From Coriobacteriia bacterium (GTDB lineage: Bacteria; Actinomycetota; Coriobacteriia; Coriobacteriales; UBA8131): 33,604 nt of DNA. The stretch spans positions 1 through 33,604 of the forward strand of contig WRBR01000009.1 of assembly GCA_009784425.1 (NCBI GenBank). The letters are read 5' to 3'. The position numbers and the translations under genes were made by a program. The notes beneath the pieces were generated by a model that saw only the letters and a program-made list of their open reading frames with translations, ran no database searches and was not told the origin of the DNA. Positions 1-6,772 of the stretch are shown here, one piece after another (position 1 is the first letter of the stretch; every line of letters begins with the position of its first letter).

Positions 1-96
1 TGTTCCAATTTGACCAAGGTCAAATTGGAACACTAACCCCGTCCCCCTGTTCCAATCTGGTACACCAACCCCGTCCCTCCTGTACCAAACCACTCT
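1..96. repeat. Dispersed repeat block A
   Basis: Positions 1-32 are a perfect palindrome (15-nt arms, central AA; core TTTGACC-AA-GGTCAAA). It is followed by two inverse-orientation copies of the GGGACGGGGTTAGTGT module. The same family recurs at 2496-2722, 10875-11080 and 33385-33604. The block ends just outside the fmt stop codon. The window starts at the first base of a palindrome, so it probably begins inside a longer inverted repeat. Confidence 0.9.
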
Positions 97-109
97 CCAC
101 TCTTAACTC

Positions 110-1039
110 TCATCTCAGTCCGGCTAAGAAGGCTGAGCCTGTCATGTCTCGGCCGCCGGCGGGTTTGAGTAACAGTATCTCCAGCTGGCCGTCAGAACAC
201 TCAAAATACACGCCTTTGTCTTCTTTTGTGCCTGCAGGGCGGGTTTCCAAAATCATTGCCTCTTTGCCATGCAGCGTTGCCCGAGAGCGGGCATGGTGGC
301 TGCTGGCGCGCACCCGGTTGTAGTTCTCGGTAACCGTGAGGCTGGGATCAAGGTCTATGCTCCCCTTTTCTATCTTGTCGGCGTAGGTTACGGCGCTTTC
401 ATCCTGCTCGGTCCACTCCACCTCGCCAGCTGCAATCGCCTTGAGGTTTGGCACCAAAAGCTCGGCTCCCATAATACCCAGCTCAACAATCAGCTGCTGG
501 TAGTTCTTATCAGCTATTGGGGTTACAGCCTGCAGACAGTAAGGTCCGGTATCCAGCTCGGTTTGCATGCGCATGATGGAAACACCGGTGGTTTCGTCGC
601 CGGCGAGCAGCGCCCGCTGAATGGGAGCCGCACCGCGCCAACGGGGCAGCAGCGAGGCATGAATGTTGATGCAACCATAGGTGGGGATGTCAAGGACCTC
701 CTTTGGCAACAACATGCCATAGGCAATCACCACGATAAAGTCGGGGGCAGAGCGCCTGATGTCTGCGAGCACCTCTGCGTCCACCACCCGGTTGCCCTCG
801 CTGTTAAACAAAGGCGTGCGGACTGTGCCTTTTTCAACGTATGAGTAAAAACTCGTTGGCGTGTAACAGGGAATCCCCAGTTCCAACGCACGCGCCTTTA
901 CCAAGGAAGGCATTTTTTCTGACCCGCGATGCGAAACAGCATCGGGACGAGAGAAAACCGCCTCTACGTTATGCTCTTTTGCCAGCGCATCCAAAACAGG
1001 AAGCGCAATGGTGGGGGTTCCCATAAAGATGATATTCAC
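110..1039 (-). CDS. fmt: Methionyl-tRNA formyltransferase
   Basis: Transfers a formyl group from 10-formyl-tetrahydrofolate to initiator Met-tRNA in the cytoplasm. The 309-residue length is normal for the family. The N-terminal formyltransferase fold carries NIH (N125, H127), the SLLPRWRGAAPIQ loop and an LDTG motif with D163, which match the family's catalytic Asn, His and Asp. The C-terminal part (about 210-309) is the tRNA-binding domain. Compared with the enterobacterial enzyme there is an extra stretch of about 20 residues near 62-85, before the APDFIVVIAYG strand. It is the last gene of fic-def-fmt, and its start lies 4 bases after the def stop, so translational coupling is likely. The def-fmt pairing is the classic arrangement, which supports both calls. 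Confidence 0.96.
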   Translation of the reverse strand: MNIIFMGTPTIALPVLDALAKEHNVEAVFSRPDAVSHRGSEKMPSLVKARALELGIPCYTPTSFYSYVEKGTVRTPLFNSEGNRVVDAEVLADIRRSAPDFIVVIAYGMLLPKEVLDIPTYGCINIHASLLPRWRGAAPIQRALLAGDETTGVSIMRMQTELDTGPYCLQAVTPIADKNYQQLIVELGIMGAELLVPNLKAIAAGEVEWTEQDESAVTYADKIEKGSIDLDPSLTVTENYNRVRASSHHARSRATLHGKEAMILETRPAGTKEDKGVYFECSDGQLEILLLKPAGGRDMTGSAFLAGLR

Positions 1040-1043
1040 GTCA

Positions 1044-1595
1044 TTACCTTTTCTGCTCTATTGAGGTTTCTCCGGGCTTGGCCCCTGCTGCTTGTGCCTG
1101 TTCATATTCCTTGAGTTTCACTGACTTTTCAATAGCGTCAAGATGCTCAAACATCGTGACGCCCTCAAGGTGATCCATCTCGTGCTGCAAAACTCGTGCG
1201 TCAAAACCCTCAGCCGTAATCTCAATGCTGGAGCCCTCAAGATCCATAGCCTCAAGTTCAATATAGGTATACCTATCAATATCAACGGTAATACCGGGGA
1301 TTGACAGGCAGCCTTCTCCCCCGCACTCTTTTTCCTCGCCAAACTTACTGATGCGCGGATTGAGGATGAAAATGGGGTTTTCCTCCCGCTCTTCACCTTC
1401 ACCCGGCGCAGTGGTATCTATGACGAGCATCTGCTTGTTCACCCCAACCTGTGGGGCGGCCAAGCCGCAACCGTCATATTGATACATGACTTTGGCCATC
1501 TTCTTGGCAAGCTTTGCCATCTGAGGAAGCTCTTTGAGGCTAACCGGCTCACACTTTTGCCTAAGCCCCCTGTCTGGGGAGAGGATAATCTTCAT
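1044..1595 (-). CDS. def: Peptide deformylase
   Basis: Metal-dependent hydrolase that removes the formyl group from new N-termini, acting after Fmt. All three family motifs are present: GCGLAAPQVG (about 42-51), EGCLSIP (94-100) and QHEMDH (137-142). The metal ligands are therefore C96, H138 and H142, with E139 as catalytic base. I chose the ATG at 1595; a GTG directly before it (1598) would add one residue, and neither has a clear Shine-Dalgarno. It has about 183 residues, slightly long for the family because of a charged C-terminal tail rich in Lys, Glu and Ala. It sits between fic (34-37 bases upstream) and fmt (4 bases downstream). Confidence 0.95.
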   Translation of the reverse strand: MKIILSPDRGLRQKCEPVSLKELPQMAKLAKKMAKVMYQYDGCGLAAPQVGVNKQMLVIDTTAPGEGEEREENPIFILNPRISKFGEEKECGGEGCLSIPGITVDIDRYTYIELEAMDLEGSSIEITAEGFDARVLQHEMDHLEGVTMFEHLDAIEKSVKLKEYEQAQAAGAKPGETSIEQKR

Positions 1596-1632
1596 CACTG
1601 GTAACGTTTCAATTCAAAACAGCACACGTTGC

Positions 1633-2376
1633 TTACTCGAGCGCCAGCAGTTTGTCCAGTTGACGGATGACCAGCTCGGCCAAATACTCCTGCATGGGCG
1701 TAATCTGCGGGTTGCCATGCAGGCCGTCATAGGCCTCCAAGGCCTGGTAATAGTGCTCTTTTTCTGCAATATCAAAGACCACCTGCGGATATTCCGCCTG
1801 AGCCAGCATAGTGTTGATGATGATGCGGCCTACGCGTCCGTTGCCGTCACCAAAGGGATGGATCTTCTCAAGGCGCAAATGAAAGAAGGCAATGCTCTCA
1901 AGGGGGTGCTCTTCTTCTACGTTGGGAATCCTGTCGGTGAGCTGCACCATCTTGTAGGGAATCTTCTCATACGAGGTGGGGCGGTGCCCGCGAATCATCA
2001 TGTTGTAACCGCGGTACTCACCACTCATCGACTGATGCGCAATCAGCATCTTGTAATGCAGCTTGCGAATCTCGTGTTCAGTTATACGGGTATTGAAATT
2101 GACATAGAGCCTGCTCTGCGCCACTGCATCGCGGTAGCCCACTACATCCAGGTGGTCAGTGAGGGTTTTGCCCTGCACTACCACGTCATTCTTGAGTATA
2201 TCTTCTATCTCCTGTTGGCTGAGCTTGTTGCCCTCAATAGCCAAGGAGTTATAAATCTCGGCAAAGAAAAAACGCTCCTGATAGGCATCATAAGCATCGG
2301 GAGCGAACGATTTTTGTGCAAGTGCGGCCTTCTTTTTATCGGCCTCACGCAAAAGCAAATCAAGTGCCTCGCTCAT
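1633..2376 (-). CDS. Fic family protein (probable AMP transferase), class II
   Basis: Fic enzymes modify hydroxyl side chains of target proteins, usually with AMP from ATP. The complete catalytic motif HPFGDGNGRVGR is at 173-184. An N-terminal SLAIEGN motif at 44-50 matches the inhibitory helix [S/T]xxxE[G/N], with S44 and E48. Placing it N-terminal of the core makes this a self-inhibited class II Fic. The start is ATG 2376, preceded by AAAGGAG at good spacing; an upstream in-frame ATG (2472) lacks such a site and would add 32 low-complexity residues. Length is 247 aa. No antitoxin-like partner gene lies upstream, as expected for class II. It appears to lead the def-fmt transcript. The target is unknown. 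Confidence 0.92.
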   Translation of the reverse strand: MSEALDLLLREADKKKAALAQKSFAPDAYDAYQERFFFAEIYNSLAIEGNKLSQQEIEDILKNDVVVQGKTLTDHLDVVGYRDAVAQSRLYVNFNTRITEHEIRKLHYKMLIAHQSMSGEYRGYNMMIRGHRPTSYEKIPYKMVQLTDRIPNVEEEHPLESIAFFHLRLEKIHPFGDGNGRVGRIIINTMLAQAEYPQVVFDIAEKEHYYQALEAYDGLHGNPQITPMQEYLAELVIRQLDKLLALE

Positions 2377-2495
2377 CAAGTTTCTCCTTTCGTTTAAACC
2401 AATAAGGGTTCCACTCTTGACTGTTAAACCATTGTACCGCCAAAACCCCCCTTTGCGGCTGACAATACGCAAAAGTCTTAATTAAGTGGAGAGTT

Positions 2496-2722
2496 GTGTG
2501 GAACAGAGGGACGGGGTTAGTGTACCAATTTGGTCTGTGTGGAACAGAGTGGAACAGAGGGACGGGGTTAGTGTACCAATTTGGTCTGTGTGGAACAGAG
2601 GGACGGGGTTAGTGTACCAATTTGGTCTGTGTGGAACAGAGGGACGGGGTTAGTGTACCAATTTGGTCTGTGGACCAAATTGGTACACTAACCCCGTCCC
2701 TCTGTTCCACCTCTGTTCCACA
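2496..2722. repeat. Dispersed repeat block B with 38-nt hairpin
   Basis: Tandem copies of a unit of about 41 nt (GTGGAACAGAGGGACGGGG plus TTAGTGTACCAATTTGGTCT) lie at 2496-2536, 2549-2587, 2588-2628 and 2629-2669, with a 12-nt partial copy at 2537-2548. The last copy forms a perfect inverted repeat with an opposite copy: arms 2631-2668 and 2673-2710, loop TGTG. It fills most of the gap between fic and punA. The 2377-2495 stretch contains only the fic leader. Confidence 0.92.
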
Positions 2723-2723
2723 A

Positions 2724-2755
2724 CTCATGGGGACAGGGAAACTGACTCACTCAGT
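2724..2755. repeat. Variant repeat (GGGACAGGGAAACTGACTCA) overlapping the punA 3' end
   Basis: The segment ACTCATGGGGACAGGGAA then ACTGACTCA resembles a segment at 10876-10908 (GACTCATTGGAGACGGGGA then ACTGACTCA). Both directly adjoin GGGACGGGG-type blocks, so they look like a variant module of the same family. This copy supplies the stop codon and the last codons of punA. Confidence 0.7.
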
Positions 2756-3597
2756 AGCTCTGAGAGCAGCCTGCTGAGTTTGCTTGCGGCGGCGGCTGTG
2801 TTGTTAAGGACTTCTTGGTGGGTGAGTTTTGCTTCCTCAATACCAGCAGCCATGTTGGCTATGACGGAGATGCCAATCACGTCAATACCCAGGCGACTTG
2901 CAGCTGTTGCCTCATGCACGGTTGACATGCCAACTGCGTCGGCACCCCAGACCCTCATGGCCTTAATCTCAGCAGGGGTCTCAAACATGGCGCCTTTGAA
3001 GCCGGTGTACACGCCCTCTTGAAGGGGCAGTTGCTGGCCGGCAATCTCCTTGAGAATACGGCGATACTCAGGCGTGTAGACATAGGTCATATCCAGGTTC
3101 TCACCGCCAAAATCGCTTTCCTCGTTGTAGGAAACCAGTGAGTCTCCGGTAAAGTTGATGTGGTCTTTGATGAGCATGAGGTCACCAACAGCAAAGCTCT
3201 CGTTGACTGCTCCAGCGGCGTTGGTGAAGATAGCCAGGCGGGCACCGCCGCAAAGCTCATTGGCAACGAGAAACGGTAGCACCTGGGTGAGCGGGTCATG
3301 CCCTTCGTAGCCGTGAACGCGGCCATCCAGCATTACGACCTTCTTGCCCTCAGGACTGCCAAAATGGCCTATGACCAGCTGCCCTGCATGGCCGTCCACC
3401 CTGGTAGACGGCATATGCGGGATGCCGTTGTAGCTCATCTCAAAGCTACCGGGAACTATCTGGTTAACCAGCTCGCCCAAAGCAGAGCCCGTTGTGATGA
3501 CAATCTCCGGCAGGCGGCTAGCCTCGGCGTCTGCCAAAAGCCAGCGGCTCCGTACTTCTGCCGCCGCTTCTTGCACTCGTTGCTTTATGGGTAGCAT
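2725..3597 (-). CDS. punA: Purine nucleoside phosphorylase (trimeric, PNP-I family)
   Basis: Cleaves purine (deoxy)nucleosides with phosphate to the free base and (deoxy)ribose-1-phosphate in purine salvage. Family signatures in order: TTGSALGEL near the N-terminus, GRVHGYEGH, TNAAGAVN, DHINFTGDS, FETPAEI and DAVGMSTVHEATAA, then a conserved ISVIANMAAG stretch. The 290-residue length is usual for the trimeric class. The ATG at 3597 is preceded by AAGGA at good spacing. It lies downstream of purD on the same strand with a 145-nt gap. Oddities: GAMFETP where GPxFETP is usual, and AN where TN is common. The last residues (SVSLSP) are encoded inside a copy of a dispersed repeat. Confidence 0.93.
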   Translation of the reverse strand: MLPIKQRVQEAAAEVRSRWLLADAEASRLPEIVITTGSALGELVNQIVPGSFEMSYNGIPHMPSTRVDGHAGQLVIGHFGSPEGKKVVMLDGRVHGYEGHDPLTQVLPFLVANELCGGARLAIFTNAAGAVNESFAVGDLMLIKDHINFTGDSLVSYNEESDFGGENLDMTYVYTPEYRRILKEIAGQQLPLQEGVYTGFKGAMFETPAEIKAMRVWGADAVGMSTVHEATAASRLGIDVIGISVIANMAAGIEEAKLTHQEVLNNTAAAASKLSRLLSELLSESVSLSP

Positions 3598-3624
3598 GGC
3601 TGTCCTTACTTGTGGCGTTAAGTC

Positions 3625-3751
3625 CGAGGCTTAATCTGAGCGAGCAGATTGGCTTGAAAATCATGGTTCGTCCCAACAGGAGCGTATTGTAATACGCAAC
3701 TGAGGGGCGGTTCTGATTTGAAAGCCAAGATGCCGTTCAGATTAAGCCTCG
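3625..3751. repeat. Long imperfect hairpin overlapping the purD stop
   Basis: Perfect 15-nt terminal arms (CGAGGCTTAATCTGA at 3625-3639, its reverse complement at 3737-3751) enclose further partial inverted matches: TTGGCTT with AAGCCAA, AAATCA with TGATTT, and a central GCGTATT-GT-AATACGC. The right arm contains the purD stop codon. It could be a small non-autonomous element or a processing/termination hairpin between purD and punA. Confidence 0.75.
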
Positions 3752-5034
3752 TCATCCCAGGCGGCGCGGCCGCGTAGGGCGCGCTCGCCAATGTCTCGGC
3801 GCAAAGTCTTTCCCTCATAACTGATGAGGTCTGCTGCCTTGTAGGCCAGCTCGCGGGCTTCTTCAAAGGAGTTGCCCAGGGCGGTTACGTTGAGCACTCT
3901 TCCGCCGTTGGTGTAGACCTTGCCGTCAGCATCACGCCGGGTGCCTGCGTGGAAGACCGAAACGCCCTCCAGAGCTTCGGCATCCTCTATGCCTTCAATC
4001 AGCTTGTCCTTTTCGTAGCTGCCGGGGTAGCCGGCGCTGGCGAGCACCACGCTCACAACCCAGTCGTCTCTCCATTCAAGCTCAATCTTGTTGAGCTTGC
4101 CCTGAGCGCAGGCCTCAAACACCTCTATGATGTCAGTTTTAAGCAGGGGCAAAACCACCTGCGTTTCCGGATCACCAAAACGAGCATTGAACTCCAGCAC
4201 CCGCGGCCCGGTGGGGGTCAGCATAAAGCCGCCGTAGAGCACGCCCACGTAATCAATGCCCTCTCTCACAAGCGCGTCCACGGTCTTTTGCATGAGCATA
4301 ATCATCTCGCGCTGTTCAAGCTCTGAGACAATGGGCACTGGTGAATACGCACCCATGCCGCCTGTGTTGGGGCCTTTGTCGCCTTCAAGGGCGCGCTTGT
4401 GGTCTTGCGCTGGCACCATAGGAAGCATGTGCTCGCCGTCTACAAAGGCAAGGAGCGAGCATTCCGGCCCGGTCATGAACTCTTCAATGACCACCTTGGA
4501 GCCGGCAACGCCAAATTGCCCGGCAAAACAGTCCCGCACGGCCTGAGCGGCTTGTTCGTTGGTCTCGGCCACCGTAACGCCCTTGCCGGATGCCAGACCA
4601 TCGGCCTTGACCACAATGGGCGCAGGGTGATGCTTGAGATACTCAAGGGCCTTGGCCTCATCCTTGAACACCGCGTATTCTGCCGTGGGAATCTCATACT
4701 TAAACATCAGGTCTTTTGAAAACTGCTTGGAGCCTTCTATAAGCGCCCCGGCGGCTCCCGGACCAAAACACTTGATGCCGGCTGCGCGCACCTTGTCGGC
4801 AACACCTTCTACCAGCGGTGCTTCTGGACCAATGACCACCAGGCCTACGTTGTAGTCGTCAGCGCACTGGGCAACCTCATTGCCGTCCAGGATATCCAAT
4901 TCAATGTTGACAACGCCCAGGGCACTGCCCCCATTGCCTGGTGCTACAAAGATACGCTCAGCCTTGGGCGAAGCAGCTAACGCGCGGACTATAGCGTGCT
5001 CACGCCCGCCACTACCTAGCACTAATATATTCAT
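3742..5034 (-). CDS. purD: Phosphoribosylamine-glycine ligase (GAR synthetase)
   Basis: Second step of purine biosynthesis: joins phosphoribosylamine and glycine with ATP to form GAR. The ATP-grasp architecture is visible: N-terminal LVLGSGGREHA, GPEAPLVEGVAD, the ATP-binding KADGLASGKGVTVA, GGMGAYSP, and the metal/ATP site EFNARFGDPETQ. Length is 430 aa, normal for PurD. The ATG at 5034 has GGGAG just upstream. It is transcribed away from the anion transporter and toward punA, a purine-gene pairing. The other pur genes are not nearby. The stop codon lies in the right arm of an inverted repeat, so the C-terminus may have been slightly altered by insertion of that element. Confidence 0.96.
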   Translation of the reverse strand: MNILVLGSGGREHAIVRALAASPKAERIFVAPGNGGSALGVVNIELDILDGNEVAQCADDYNVGLVVIGPEAPLVEGVADKVRAAGIKCFGPGAAGALIEGSKQFSKDLMFKYEIPTAEYAVFKDEAKALEYLKHHPAPIVVKADGLASGKGVTVAETNEQAAQAVRDCFAGQFGVAGSKVVIEEFMTGPECSLLAFVDGEHMLPMVPAQDHKRALEGDKGPNTGGMGAYSPVPIVSELEQREMIMLMQKTVDALVREGIDYVGVLYGGFMLTPTGPRVLEFNARFGDPETQVVLPLLKTDIIEVFEACAQGKLNKIELEWRDDWVVSVVLASAGYPGSYEKDKLIEGIEDAEALEGVSVFHAGTRRDADGKVYTNGGRVLNVTALGNSFEEARELAYKAADLISYEGKTLRRDIGERALRGRAAWDDEA

Positions 5035-5152
5035 GGGGCTCCCTTCGGCCTTATTGTTCTTGGATATCCATGATAAGACAATACCTGACAGGGGGATGTA
5101 GAAAGTGTTAGGTTTTTCAAATTATTGCTTTGAATCCTTGCCGGTGGGCAAG

Positions 5153-5182
5153 TTGATAAAAATGAGTTATTCTGGGCAATAT
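5153..5182 (+). promoter_or_regulatory. Candidate sigma-70-type promoter for the transporter
   Basis: TTGATA (5153-5158), 18-nt spacer, CAATAT (5177-5182), in the 264-nt divergent gap between purD and the transporter. The predicted leader would be about 110 nt. Only a motif match; nothing else in the 5035-5298 gap is recognisable. Confidence 0.35.
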
Positions 5183-5298
5183 GCTCTCAGACAGCAAAGG
5201 GTGTTTGAGCCTCTGCTACCGTGCTGAAGAGCGATGTGGATGCAGCTCTAACGCACGATTAAGGAATTCTGCCCAAAAGAGGCATCAGGTATAAGTTA

Positions 5299-6711
5299 AT
5301 GATTAAAAACAGCTATTCGTATATCGGCTCAGGACTTTTCTTGCTGCTTGCACTAGCGGTAATGATTTTGAAGCCGTTTTCTCCGGACTTGGGTGATCAG
5401 GGGCAGATGGTCATAGGTGGAGTCCTGATAACCATAGGAATCTGGATATTCAAGCCCTTTGATCTGCCGCTCTCCGCTGGTGCCATGTTCTTGGCTTTCT
5501 TCCTTCTTTTTCAGGGCTTGGCACCTCATGTGGTGCTCTCGGGCTTTGCCGGATCTGCGCTCTGGACACTGATACCCGCCTTGTACTTTGGCTACATTCT
5601 TCAAAAGACAGGTCTTGGTAGGCGTATAGCATTAGGGATTATTAAGGTATTTAAGCCTACGTACCCTTTTCTTATCATTGCCTGGTTGATTATCGGCATT
5701 GGGCTCAGTGCCATGACCCCCTCGATGACCGTACGTGTTGCCATCTTGATTCCAATCGCCTTGCAGCTCAACGAGCTTTTTAAGCTAGAAAAGGGCTCAA
5801 AAGGAAACTCCCTCATGCTGCTCACCGCTCTTGCAGTTGCCATTATTCCCGGACAAGGATGGCTCACCGGCTCACTGAGCGGACCCATTATCCAGGGCAT
5901 GTTTGACTCTACCCCTGAGTTGGCAGGCTTGATTACTTTTGACATTTGGCTCAGTGTGAACCTCTTGCCCATGCTGGCAGTCACCGTTCTCCTTTTGGTT
6001 GGCGGCTATTTTGCACTTAAGCCCGCCGACAGGCTCTCCGTGGCAACGATTTCTGAGCTCAAACAACAGAAGACAGAAAAGATTAGTAGAGACGAGATAG
6101 CAACGGTTGTCATCCTTGCGCTCGTCTTTGTATTGTTCTTAACTGAGAGCTTTCATGGTATCCCTACAGCTGGAGTCTGCCTGATTGCCCTGGTGTTCTT
6201 CTTTGTGTTCAGGGTTATTGTGACCTCGGATATTAACGCAGGTATTAACTGGGATCTTGTGATTTTCTTAGGTGTTGCATTAAGCATGGGCGCGGTTGTC
6301 TCAGCAGTAGACATTGCACCCTGGTTGGCAAAAATCGTAGTTCCGGCGCTCTCTCCAATTGCTGCCAATCCTTGGTTATTCGTGCTTTTAGTTGCAACAG
6401 TGTTGTTCTTGTGGAGATTTGTTGATACCGCTCTTTTGATACCAACTATGGCAATCATTATTCCAATACTTCCCGCCATCAGTGAAGCCTATTCAATAAG
6501 TCCTCTGGTGTGGATTCCAATGTTTTGCATGGCCGCGCCTGCGATGTTTTTGTCTTATCAGAATATGTGGGTCTTGATGACTAACACAATGGCAGGGGAA
6601 CGGGCTTTGCCCGCAAGACATCTATTTGTGTTTGGAGCTGTCTACTTTTTAGCTTGTTTGATTGTGCTTGGCCTCGCAACGCCGGCCTACTTAGAAATGG
6701 GACTTCTGTAA
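5299..6711 (+). CDS. DASS/SLC13-type anion (dicarboxylate-like) transporter
   Basis: Polytopic inner-membrane carrier of 470 residues with about 11-12 hydrophobic segments. A hydrophilic loop near residues 250-268 (SELKQQKTEKISRDE) divides it into two halves. Each half has a hairpin-type substrate/cation motif: AMTPSMTVRVAILIPIALQ in the first, VDTALLIPTMAIIIPI in the second. This is the inverted-repeat layout of the ion transporter superfamily (SLC13/DASS, CitT-like). The family moves di- or tricarboxylates or other anions by Na+ symport or exchange. The exact substrate cannot be read from the sequence, and the first motif is TPS rather than the usual SNT. It is monocistronic, divergent from purD and convergent with dinG. 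Confidence 0.85.
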   Translation: MIKNSYSYIGSGLFLLLALAVMILKPFSPDLGDQGQMVIGGVLITIGIWIFKPFDLPLSAGAMFLAFFLLFQGLAPHVVLSGFAGSALWTLIPALYFGYILQKTGLGRRIALGIIKVFKPTYPFLIIAWLIIGIGLSAMTPSMTVRVAILIPIALQLNELFKLEKGSKGNSLMLLTALAVAIIPGQGWLTGSLSGPIIQGMFDSTPELAGLITFDIWLSVNLLPMLAVTVLLLVGGYFALKPADRLSVATISELKQQKTEKISRDEIATVVILALVFVLFLTESFHGIPTAGVCLIALVFFFVFRVIVTSDINAGINWDLVIFLGVALSMGAVVSAVDIAPWLAKIVVPALSPIAANPWLFVLLVATVLFLWRFVDTALLIPTMAIIIPILPAISEAYSISPLVWIPMFCMAAPAMFLSYQNMWVLMTNTMAGERALPARHLFVFGAVYFLACLIVLGLATPAYLEMGLL

Positions 6712-6772
6712 TCTTGTGGATAAAGGAGATGGAGAAGAAGTTTTCAGGCTCCCTGAGGACAATGGGCCGAGG

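Noticed and set aside
269-844. 191-codon frame opposite fmt
   Set aside because: Antisense to a clear fmt, no ribosome site and no protein-like pattern.
2377-2472. 32-residue N-terminal extension of the Fic protein
   Set aside because: The internal ATG 2376 has AAAGGAG at ideal spacing; the extension has no ribosome site.
2496-2710. CRISPR-like array
   Set aside because: Units of about 41 nt are directly adjacent without unique spacers, and no cas gene is present.
3618-3866. 82-codon minus-strand frame at the purD 3' end
   Set aside because: It overlaps purD out of frame and the inverted repeat; no homology.
6712-6772. Terminator between the transporter and dinG
   Set aside because: Only a 5-bp TCAGG/CCTGA stem without a convincing T run is visible.
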